From Pezizomycotina sp. ARF18 (Eukaryota; Ascomycota), in assembly GCA_002224055.1 (NCBI GenBank), contig AZLU01000001.1:287329-351328 (forward strand): a stretch of DNA of 64,000 bases. Reading direction: 5' to 3'. Below, piece by piece: positions 48,394 through 58,749 of this stretch. The position numbers were made by a program, and so were the translations under genes. The notes under the pieces were generated by a model, which did not search any database, was not told the origin of the DNA, and saw only the letters and a list, made by a program, of their open reading frames with translations. Positions within the stretch are counted from its first letter, which is position 1. Each line of letters opens with the position of its first letter.

Positions 48394-49564
48394 ATCAAGA
48401 TATACGTCGTTTGTGTGCTCGGCATTCTGCGGTCGGATCGGAGCACAATTTTGAGAAAACTCTGGAGACTAAGCTTGATATGTTGATATACTATGGTTGT
48501 TAATGTAACTTTAGAAATCTGCTGCCGTCGAGTTCACCTGAGTAGATGAAAGTCTGAAGTGCCTGTGACATTCATCAAGTGGTGCTTTACGCTGGGTGTC
48601 TGGAGCCTCATCTGAGCTGTATATAAGATAGACAGACCACTTCAGATTTAGAAAAACTCTAGCAATTTCCCGGGGAATGTCTATAACCCCGAAAATTTTA
48701 AGTAATAATAATATCAGATAATTGTTGAAGCTCGTCGGAAATCTGAAAATGACCCCTTGTACGTTCAACGGAAGATACCGTAAAAAAAAAAAAAGACCGT
48801 GAAGAAAAGACAATATATTGTTGAGTAATCCCGGTTAATCAGGTGACGAGAAGACACTCCAGCCTTCGACGCGTTCTCCCAATACACTTGGCCTAACAAT
48901 TGCCAATGCGGCGCTCTACTCCAATAAGATAATGAGGCAAGGCGACGATGCCTTCGGGCGACGCAACCCACTGGCACATATATGGAGGCGATGTCTTAGC
49001 TGCAAGTTTTCCAAGGGGCCTTAGTCAATCTTTGCGTAGCCAATAATATTATGTCGGACTTGCAAGGTGGTTTAGTGGCCTGACGAATTTGGGGGAAAAA
49101 AATTTAGTGATCAATTATCGCTTTGGGTCGCTTTTTACAAAGGGCGACGCTCAGACCTCAACCCTTTGGGCTTTGCATCTGGCTTGCAGGCAACCATCAC
49201 GTCTTGGGCTTGTCGCACTTTGGAGTGGTACACACTACCGCCTCTGATAAAAAAATAAAAATAAAAAAAATCAACCTTTCGTACCCGGGGGGATTTTTAA
49301 GTGTCGAGCGAAGTCCATCTCCCTAGCTGCTCTTCCAGGTGCGGTGGCTGCGGAACAAGCCGACTATTACGGCACAATTTACGAACATTGTTTTTAAAGC
49401 TCTCTTTTTGAGGGTTCCAATCTAAAAGCGGTGCTTCTTTGTTTGGGTTCGCCAAGTGAATGATTCGCTTTTCATTTTATTGCACGGCTACAATACACCA
49501 GAGCCTGCGAAGGCTAATTCGACCCTTTCTTGGTAACATACCATATCCGAAACATAGGATAAAG
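48394..49564. other. Intergenic region between divergent surface genes
   Basis: This should contain the divergent promoters of genes B and C. Short frames (48511-48813 minus, 48765-48977 minus, 49123-49326 plus) show no domain. An A run lies near 48782-48794. Confidence 0.4.
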
Positions 49565-50938
49565 ATGGCCGCCGCTCTTGACCTTCTCATAGTTCTCGTT
49601 ATTCCGATTGTTAATCGCGCAGCTGATTGAAAAAATTCTCCGCCATGTGCTGTACGTCCATCTCAGGCGCTCTTTCTTTTGTTTACACAAATGCTCAAGT
49701 TCATACAGCACGAGTTCGAATGGGATGAACTCAGAATATTGAACCACACACGCTCACGTCTACCGCAATACAGGTCGCATGTATTCTATCTAATGAAGCG
49801 TCAACTTGCACGAATCTGGACGTAGTTTGCTTCTGCTCGACAAAGATTACGTCCATATTATCGCCGGATGTCTCTATAGATCTTGCGATACCCAGGATTT
49901 CAAAGGTAGGAGCTAATCAGCCTAGGTCTTAACAGAAGCGAAGTTTTCCGTGTCCCTTAAGAGCGAGAGACGGTTAAACTCTAAATTTAATATATGCTCG
50001 ACGAATAGAAAGCGGTGATCAGCTTATAGACACTTGTAAAAGGCATGTAGCTACTCGAAATTATCTCTAGAAAAGCCCCCAACCGCAAAAGTGCTGGTAA
50101 CAAGACAGAGTGCTAAAACACCTACGGATATAGCTATGGGTAACGCTTAATTCGCGGTCTATTTTCCTTGGAATTGGAGGGCCAACTTCGTCGTCTTCCT
50201 CATCACCATCGGGAACAGGTTAACGACCCTTGCTAGTGGGAAAAAAAATATATTGCCAGGATTGAAGTCCGTTTAGCAGAACGTCCTCTAATACGTGCTT
50301 TCGTTCTTAGTTGCCAATACAATTACCTCCGCGTCCAGTCCTTCCGCGTCGACGCATGTGATCTCCAACCTTACCAACACAGAAACAGCTTCAACGCTCC
50401 CTCCACCGAAACCGCGTTGCTCACGCAGCCTTCGCCGACGTCCCAACTGCCAGCCGAGACTCTACCTCCGTCACACAAAGCCACAACCCGTGGCGGGATA
50501 AAGAGCATCGGCGCTATCGTAGGGGTCGTCGTCGCGGTAGTATTTTCTTTCGCCATTGCCGTCGCATCGTTCATTTTTATTCGTAGGCATCGTTGGTGGC
50601 CCTAGCCTCCCACTCTGGTAGCAGCCCGAACAATTCGGATCCGGATGGAGAGTCAGCTCTGCCGACAGCATCCGCCTCGAAGCGAGCGCCTCTCCGGGTG
50701 TGGTGCTGCGCAAGCCGTGGAGACCCAATTTCTACAAGTGGTGCCAGCGGCCGACAGACCGCAGGAAACAGTGCACCTGCCAGCCGCTCCGATGGCTTTT
50801 GTACCTTTGGCAAGTGAATCAACTCTAGCTAGCCAGCGCGGGACCTCGTCCAACTGGATCCATTACGAGACAGGCGTTCTTCCGCCGCCACAGGAGACCG
50901 CGGGACCGAGTGTGGAGACCACCTCCACTGATGCGTAG
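49565..50938 (+). CDS. CFEM-domain single-pass membrane protein (surface protein C)
   Basis: The ATG at 49565 opens a signal peptide (MAAALDLLIVLVIPIVNRAA), followed by PPCAV. A likely intron ends CAG at 49773. The CFEM core follows: CILSNEASTCTNLDVVCFC (about 49780-49836), then after one slip GCLYRSCDTQDF (about 49868-49903), giving the paired-Cys spacing of the family and its conserved Asp. A Ser/Thr-rich stalk occupies about 50320-50490. The transmembrane helix GAIVGVVVAVVFSFAIAVAS (about 50510-50570) is followed by a basic RRHRWW and a tail of about 100 residues ending in a stop at 50938. The middle, 49910-50290, is not resolved into exons. Membrane CFEM proteins with tails are known as a subclass; the ligand is unknown. 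Confidence 0.65.
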
Positions 50939-51558
50939 GTTATTCTACAGGACCTTATATGAACTCCACTACCTCAGCGGACACATGAATAAATTCTAAA
51001 GTTCTCCCCTAGTGGAAGCCTGTTAGCGAACGCCAGTTGTTGGCACGGGGGAAAATTATCACCAGGAACTTGAAAACGACCAACAAAGGGCTCTGCTTAA
51101 CCATCATGTATATAAAATCAGGCCATTATCCTCTTACATAAAAGAAAAAAGAGAAAGAAAAAACACCTCTATGTAAGGGATCCCATTCTTGAGTAAGCAT
51201 AAACAATATAAGTTGATGTATTTGAAGGCATTGTGAGTTTTATTTAGTACATATGGCGTATGCAGAATAAGCATTCCTCTTAAGGCACGAAAGAGAAGAT
51301 GTCAGGACATCAAGAGAAAGGGGCATCAAAGAAGCCAAGTACTTAAAAGGATTGTAAAGTAAAATTTAGAGCTCCAGATTCCTACATGTTAATAAATCAT
51401 AACCTAACTCCAGAAATGCTCCACTTCTCAGTAAAGGAAAAAATAAGAGATTGCATATATATTTGGCTTTACATCAAGAAAAACAAATATATCCTGATTG
51501 AAAAAGAGACCACATACCACCTAATAAAACCGAGAAAATGAATTCCTCTCGAGTCGTT
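50939..51558. other. Convergent intergenic DNA
   Basis: The 3' flanks of genes C and D. AT-rich, with an AGAAAAAAGAGAAAGAAAAAA-like purine stretch near 51141-51163. Nothing else was recognised. Confidence 0.4.
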
Positions 51559-52540
51559 CTAGTCCCGCATAGTACATGTATCAGATTCTTCTGGCGGTTT
51601 GGTTATGACCGCCCTCGTCTCTACCCTCACCGGAGATGCCCTTTGGGCAACTTCATTCTGATGCATAGGACGGCCACCACCACATAAAGACGTCGATTCT
51701 GTGGGAAGCACATCGCTTCTCCCACCGATTACATTCTCACTCTTCAAACTATATTTCCCCTTGAACGTACTTTCCTGCAGAAATCCATCTGAAGCAGTCG
51801 CTGTTTCAAAACTGGCCATCTCGCCTGAGAGAAAGGGGGGTTCGACGACCGCCGGCGACGACTCCGACTCGCTCGCCAAAGTAAGGCTTCCTTTATGACA
51901 GCAGCGTTGTCAAATCCCGCACCTTGAGCGCCCGTGGCCGTGTTTTTAGGATCTGATGCTGTGTCTCCCGCACTTGCGTTCTCGCTAACGGGATCGGGAG
52001 CGGTTCTGCGTCGCGGTGGCGGCGAAGGTAGAATAAAGTGCGGCTGCGACTACAAAGATGGAGGAAACCACGGCAACGGCGACACCAATAGCGGTACTGG
52101 TTGTTCTACTAGTACGGTCGCTCGGTGATCCGTTACTTTTGAAGCGGTACCTAAGGCGGCGACACTGCCTCCGGGTGTGGTGTAGCTCGAAGTTGTGGTA
52201 GCGTGTCCTGCTGTGGACGTGCCTGCCGGAAGCTCGTACAGGCCACGATAGGACGGGCAGTTACCTGGCGAATAACGTCTATGGCGAACCTTGGTGTATA
52301 TACACCAGATTCCGGGGTGGTCCAGGTTCCGAGGAAGACGACTGTGTGATCAATAGGGTGGAGATATTGAAGTCCGACACACACAGGTAGTTGTGCCTGG
52401 GTTATCCCCGCTGTGGGGTCCATCTAGAGGCAGAATCCTCACCAACGATATATGTGTTGATGGTCCAGCCACTCGTTTTAAAAGTATTGTTGGCATGAGT
52501 TAATGAAGCAGCCTAAATTCTTTTCTCGGAGGTATAGAAC

Positions 52541-52588
<48 letters not shown>

Positions 52589-52930
52589 TTACATATATTC
52601 ACTAGAGCAGCATCTATACAAGTTTGACTTGGCGCTGAAGATTGTGGTTTGCCCAGCTTGGACCAACCATTAGGCACCGAGGAGTCTGACCAGGGTCGAG
52701 GAACGTGCGACTGCGCTGAAGTACGCCGGGAGGTAACAACTCAGCGAGGCCGTATCGTTGAAATCTAAGTCTTGCCATATATTTGCACTAATTGGGATGG
52801 TCTGCGTGCTGCCGACGGTAGAGTTGTAGTATGTCATCAGTCTCCAAGCAAGAGTTCCCCTGTCGCAAGACTCAGGAGCGGCCCAATCTGTTGGCCAATG
52901 GGGAAAATTCGCAGTTGTGGTTTCCGACAT
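51559..52930 (-). CDS. Single-pass surface protein with Cys ectodomain (surface protein D)
   Basis: On the minus strand the ectodomain reads FPHWPTDWAAPESCDRGTLA, then DLDFNDTASLSCYLPAYFSA and after a slip FLDPGQTPRCLMVGPSW (52930-52640), laid out like the Cys ectodomain of protein A. An intron containing a T13A31 palindrome follows (around 52440-52620). The next exon covers the end of the ectodomain (LPVCVGLQYLHPIDHTVVFL), a Ser/Thr stalk, and the transmembrane helix AIGVAVAVVSSIFVVAAALY (about 52105-52045). A basic patch and a cytoplasmic tail of about 130 residues end at 51559 with PPEESDTCTMRD. No signal peptide was found at the current start, so an upstream exon may be missing. Several frame slips occur. 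Confidence 0.6.
52541..52584. repeat. T13A31 palindromic homopolymer
   Basis: A run of 13 T is followed directly by 31 A inside a presumed intron of gene D. The transcript could fold into a hairpin stem of up to 13 pairs. The exact length is doubtful in an assembly with homopolymer errors. Confidence 0.7.
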
Positions 52931-54659
52931 AGGCGAGGTGGCAAACCGGCGTTTGAGAGAATAGTCTTATAGAATTGCCTAGTGTATCTTTATATCAGTA
53001 TATTTTATTAAGACACGCAAATAGCCTATTCTATGATTTCTGGGTGTATTAGCACCTATATTTAACTCCTACTATATATATATGTACTTATGAAATGCAC
53101 TCTCGGGAGCAGGAATTCTAAACCATTTCAGAAGACAGCCTTGTGATCCTAATTGTACGAGTTGATTTCTAGAAAAGATTTCATGGCTTCTCAAGAGCTA
53201 ATAAATTATAAATGATCTGTTTTATTTATTAAATTTATAAATAATGAAGTAATCCTATTGCTTATAAAATTTTAAATCATATTTATAAAAATTTATATTT
53301 GCATATATTTATAAAAAAGAAAAATAGGCTTATAGAATACTAATCAGAGTATCTACATGTGTATATATTTTGTGTCTTCAAATCTCTCTACTTTGTCGAC
53401 TCTGGACCTAACGGCAGTATAAAAAATTAAAAAAATAAAAAATAAAAATGGAAATAAAAATAAAGATCGGTACCCCTTTAGGCAGTAGTTCAATGACTCA
53501 ATCGAGTTAGATTGGATTGTTTCTCCTTTCGTTACCCTCTTCGGGAAACCTGGTTGGTGGCTGCCAGCCACCAAAGCCTTGTTAGTGCTTGCTTGGTCGC
53601 ACAGCATTCCAAAACCTCAAAGGAGCTCGCGACACCTACACCCTGCCATGAAGTGACCTTTGCGGGTTGCTGATTGAACCCTCCTGCTCCGTTCTTTTGT
53701 TTGCTTTTTGTTGGGGAGTGTATAAAAGCAAATTAGTTGCGGGGTAGAAAATTGATAAGAGAAACCACCCCCAAAATTATTAGCACGCAACAAGAAGACG
53801 CGGTAGTATGAATGAATGTGTGACGATGTCTTCGCCCCCTTGAAGGGAGGGGAGCTCCTCTGAAAAGGGTCCTGTTCAGCGTTGGGCTATCACTGGCGCA
53901 TATTAGGTCGTGAAAGTAACCGCAGACCGGAGAACTTGTTTCAGGCTGTGGTATTCGAGATGTTCCAGGATTTCAGCCATACTTCTGGGGAAGTTGCTCG
54001 GTTGAAGCACCTGCCATCTTTTTTAAAGACTTGTCGAGGTGCTGAAGAGAAAACCAGACTCTAGATGAGATACAGATGGAAGGATAGAGATTTGCCTCCA
54101 CTTGTAAATCGCGACCATAAAGTTGCAATCTGAAGGGCCAAAATGACTTTGACTCTCAGGGAGGAGGTGAGATATGCTTTTCCTACCGCCTCCCACATAA
54201 ATCGTTTCACGTCTTATTAGCGGAGAAAGCTTTTATATCATGAGACAGACGCTATTTCGAATTTCTTTTTTTTTTTTTTTTTTTTTTTGAAGTTGAAGGC
54301 TATATATTTCCGAGGCGATTTGGATAATCATCCTCTTCGTGTTCCCATACTCGCGAAATCTTCGCATTAGCTTGATCATGTCCTTCTCACAAGAAAAATC
54401 GGAGAGGGACGAAAAAGAAGAATAAAAGGCCTAAAAAGAGAGAGAAAAACGCAACAATAATAATCCAGATCATTCTTTTCAGTACCATTTCTTCTACCAA
54501 AAACCTTGCAGTATTATTGTACTATCCTCTCTTCTGGGGCAAACTGAAACCCTATACAATCACGTGATAATGAGTTTATTTTCCTATATCAAAAATCTAC
54601 CTATAGAGAAGCTACCCTGTACTTTAAATTAATATATCTTACTATTACAGTATTACTTA
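52931..54659. other. AT-rich intergenic DNA
   Basis: AT-rich sequence at 53200-53460 keeps CpA/TpG. Short frames at 53353-53607 minus and 53882-54064 plus are unsupported. A run of about 22 T lies near 54267-54288. No gene is recognised. Confidence 0.4.
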
Positions 54660-55495
54660 ACGAAATGTTTGGCGGCTTAAGTATAGAATATAACCAAATT
54701 TAGATCATTATTTATACGATTTTAAGGTATCTATTAAGAATATTATAGCGTATATCGATATTAGTTATAGTATCTATTAAATAATCGATTAACACTATAA
54801 AATAATTAGTAAAATCTTACCAATAAGCATTTAGGTAAGCGGTTATAAGCTTATTAACCGCGATTTTCGCGTAATTCTAAAAAACTATTAAAAATAATTT
54901 ATTTATATTAATTAACGATATAAATATAAAATCGTATTAAAGCCTAATATTATATAGTTTAACGAGTACTATAGTAGGCTATTAAAGCCCTCGACTGTTT
55001 TTTTTAAATTTTAGAGGTAGGCTCGCTTAATAAATAAATAAAAGCGGCTTAAATAAAAATTATTTCTTAGCGGGATCCCCTACGATAACCTATTAAGAAT
55101 TAATTTTTATAGGATTCCTGCTAAGAAATAATTTTTATTTAAGCCGCCTTATTTATTTTATTAAGCGAGCCTGTCCCTAAAATTTGAAAAAAACATTCAG
55201 GGGCCCCCCATCCAACCTTACTAGTACTATTAAAAATAATATTTAATTTATATTATAGCTTAAAAGCTCTACTTAACTATAATAATAAAAAGAATAAAAG
55301 ATAATAACTAAAATTAGTAATATCTATTTAACTATATAATGTCGTCTACCTAGTGATATAAAAAGAAAAAAAGAACTAGCTATAGCTAATAGGAAGATAA
55401 TAAATATTAATAACTGCTAAAAATAAATAGGCCAATCCCTGCCTAATCTAATAAAAATAAATAATAGCTTAATAATAGCTTAGTTACCCCCATTG
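54660..55495. mobile_element. RIP-like AT-rich repeat block
   Basis: Low CpA/TpG and very high A+T set this block off from its flanks, as for RIP-mutated repeats. No protein remnant can be read. It contains the foldback element at 54987-55206. The family is undetermined. Confidence 0.5.
54987..55206. mobile_element. Foldback (MITE-like) element with arms of about 90 bp
   Basis: The left arm (54987-55078) and right arm (55111-55206) are inverted complements over nearly their whole length, sharing in order a GCCC...TG end, a T run, AAATTTTAG, GGCTCGCTTAATAAA, GGCTTAAATAAAAATTATTT and CTTAGC. The loop is only about 32 bp. A few differences and small gaps separate the arms. The element is non-coding, like a miniature inverted-repeat transposable element or the fused ends of a DNA transposon. 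Flanking target duplication could not be settled. Confidence 0.8.
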
Positions 55496-56578
55496 CACGC
55501 CCCTGCTGACAGTACTCAGGAAAAGCCTTTAATTATTCTAAAAGAAGGAAGATTAGCCATGCTCGGATTTTTTGGAGTTTTAAATCGGGCTGGAAAAAGC
55601 TAAACCCGAATTAGGAAAGACCATTTCCTAAACCGTAAAAAAAAAGGGCCAAAAAAAATTTTTTTTTAAACCTCTAAGATCTCTCAGCCACGGTGGGTGA
55701 CAAAGAATCCGTCTTCTCGCGGATATACCCATCTGAACCCTCAAATCTAGACCCTTGTCCTTTTCCGCCAAATCGGCACCTTCTCGCATTGCGCCGTCGA
55801 GGCTTCACAACCAAGAACTGGATTCATAGGATCTGCACTCGTCTCGTCTGATGAAACAGGCGGTGGAAAAATATTTCCTGAATATTAAATGTATAGCTCC
55901 TTGGTAATTAATCGGCTGATTCAAAGCCTCGAAGTATAGTAGAAATGATGATAATTAAAAATGATAGATACCCGTCCACTGTAGAGCTATAGAGGGATAG
56001 AAAGCTCCTTGGTATTAATCGGCTGATTCAAAGCCTTTCTTTTTTTTTTTTCGTGCGACCGCGGCCCGCGGGGTATATTTTGCTCTCTAGTGGGCCGATC
56101 CTTGCTGTATTAAAAATGATTATACCAAGACTGAGTCGCCGAGATGTAATTATTTTCCGTCCGGGTCTAATCATACAAAAGCCTACTGAGTGGAAGCCTG
56201 GCTTGTGATGATGAATGCAAATACAATGCAGATTTTCCCTTGACATTGAGCGAGCCTCGTCCTTTTACAACTTGTATCATACGACGGTGGTAAGCGACGG
56301 TGGGAAGACTGTCGCGGGGGAGTCTGCGGGGTCCGCCTTGATGAAGTGTTATCCCTTGAGATAAGGCTTTGGGGTCTTGTTTACAGTAAGGATTAATAGA
56401 ATCAGTTCCCCGTTTTCCTCTCTGGTTCTATGAACTTTTTTTCCCTCTAATATTTCATATATATCACCGTCCTCTAAAGACACGAGAATCAGTGTTTGCA
56501 TACATACTGGATAAGATCCCTTATGTAAAGGATAACTTTCTTCAACTATACGCATACGAGTGTTTGTTCTGCCAACGA
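55496..56578. other. Intergenic region with spaced direct repeat
   Basis: It contains the 33-bp direct repeat listed separately, a T run near 56038-56051 and the leader of the HET gene. No other gene was recognised. Confidence 0.4.
55895..56034. repeat. 33-bp direct repeat, spaced 108 bp
   Basis: AGCTCCTTGGTAATTAATCG followed by GCTGATTCAAAGCC at 55895-55928 recurs at 56003-56034 with one base fewer. AATGATGATA-like and ATTAAAAATGAT sequences follow each copy, so the duplicated segment may be longer but diverged. Confidence 0.8.
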
Positions 56579-58749
56579 TGGCGACCGGATTTCCCCTCAG
56601 GCTAGTCACCATAGACAATGGCGTAATGAAAGCATCAACCCCTCGATCCGCAGTATTACCCGCACGTGGCGCAAACGGGCTACGACATTATATCCTACAC
56701 CTGGGGCCCGAAAGCGCCAACGTACCGGTGCTGGATCGACGGCACGGACTGGGACCTCGACCTCGACCAGTTGAAGATCCGTGACGTGGAGAGGCTGCTG
56801 AGCCGCGGCCAGGACGGGGATGTCCTGCCGTTTATTTGGGTGGACTGCTTATGTATAAATCAGACGCACGGCAGTCCCGAGAAGTCGATGGAGATATCGA
56901 AGATGTACAGTACTATAAGAGCGCGCGCAAGTGCCATATTCTGATCGACATGGACGATCCCTGGCACCCGTCGGAGATACTGAGAGATTTGAAGCTGATT
57001 GGACATGTTATGACACACATGGCCGGGACGGCGATCACATCGGAGTCCAAGCTTACTCAGCCTGTGGTTGAGAGCTTGAGCAGGTGGGCGAACGATACCC
57101 CTGGAGGTTTCCGATACATAAGACGACGTGTACCTCCGCGGGTATCGATTTGGGTGTTTTGAATTGCTATTCTACGTGTACTCAGTACGTTAAGGGCCTG
57201 TTAATAAGCTGTACTTCCGGCGGGTGTGGCCGTTCGAGGAAATGCTGCTCGGGAAAAATATCACTATGTGGGCGTCGGCTCGGAGAAGATATCGTGCATC
57301 GGCGAGCTTGATATTGGATGGACCTGGCGACGGAGTCTAACGATAAAGCGGTGAAGCTGATTGAGTGGATTTCGGACTCGAGGGTGCTTACGTCCTTTGT
57401 TATCGACGTTATCCTGGGCAGGATCCGGGACGACGTCCTCTACCTTGACGCGCTGCAGACGCAGGTTAAGGGCATCAGCTCCGCCAGGACGGATATCATC
57501 AACGGTGGTCCGTTTTGGTGGTTGGAGAATTACGAGGGCGTTAGTAACGTGTTTTCTGCCATTTCGCTTACGCCGCGCTCGACGAAGCACCGGAAGATAT
57601 CTTTAAGGGCCTCCTGGGTGTCTTCAACGGCTTGTTCACGCCGGAGGAGATCAAAACGCAGTTGTCCGGCGATGACATGGAGAGGATCTCGTTCGCGTTT
57701 TTCCGGCAGCTGTCCATCAAGACGGGTCGGGCGTGGACCAGGCTCGCGATCAGCCACGGGCGGAGGGGAAATTGGGATTGGATCCCAATGATGACGACCT
57801 ACGATAGGGACATCACCATGATGTCTACCGACTGCTACGCTGGAGTAGTCAACCTGGGACGCCTAGCAAAGAACGAAGCGGGCGCGCAGACGCTCTAGCC
57901 TACACCAAGATTCTAGGGTACCCCGCAAGTACATGTCGATCAGACTGCAGTACCAACCCAACCGCGAGTTTTCCTTCGTTTTCCGCGGCTGCAACTGCGG
58001 CAAGAGCCAGAGCACCGGACTCTTTAGGTCCGAACCCATACCAACAAACAACAGAATGATAGACGTCCTCCCGACGAGACTGGCAAGTACCTCGTCCACT
58101 GCGCGATGATAATGGGCAGCGTCCTCGACCCGGCCTGCAACCTCCAGGCCTATAGGGAAAAGCTCCTCGACAAGCTCCAGCCCGAGTGGGCGTGGACGGA
58201 CCCCAACGCCAAGCCCGCCAACTGGTACCACCGCTGCGTCAGTGGAACCCACTGGGAGCGTGCCGCCATCCTCCGGTCGCACAACATGTCCATGTCCTAC
58301 CGCATGCCGCACATCACCAAGTGCGGCTCCCGCCTCGAGAACGAAAGCACAAAGGACGTCCTCTGCGAGGTCCGCGTCAACTGCGGCTGCACCCTAACCG
58401 CCCCCTTCTCCTGGGTCTTCGAAGCCCTTATGGCCGTCTCCGGAAGCTCCCTGGGTAGCACCACCGCGACGCAGGCCAGGGACGACAGGATAAAGCTGCA
58501 AGACGGCCTAGGCCTCGTGCAAGCCGGCGACACGAACAGACGTTCAGCGTCGTAGCGTTTGGCGGGCAGATCAGCGCGAATAAATCATTCGCCCGCCTCT
58601 GCAGGAGAACCCCCATGGAGAAGGCGATTTATCCGGCCCAACCTTGGCCGAGGAGTAGGGTTCTTGTTCCGGACGAGTTCCAGCACGGGTTTTTTGACAT
58701 GTTCAGGGCTTACTCGTACGTGCCGACGGGAGGGTCGGGAATTTACTGA
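56579..58749 (+). CDS. HET-domain (heterokaryon incompatibility) protein
   Basis: HET domains act in non-self recognition and cell death between incompatible hyphae, though many HET paralogs have no known partner. The ATG at 56579 begins MATGFPLRLVTID. The domain shows YDIISYTWG (about 56681-56707), FIWVDCLCINQ (about 56831-56863) and EKSMEISKMY (about 56879-56908), the three usual signatures in order. The C-terminal part continues for about 500 residues with LIEWISDSRVLTSFVIDVIL (57357-57416), RISFAFFRQLSIKTGRAWTR (57683-57742), GGQISANKSFARLCRRTP and a final AYSYVPTGGSGIY with a stop at 58747-58749. Total length near 720 residues fits the family. Several single-base slips split the frame. 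It is the right-hand member of the receptor- and surface-gene stretch. Confidence 0.8.
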
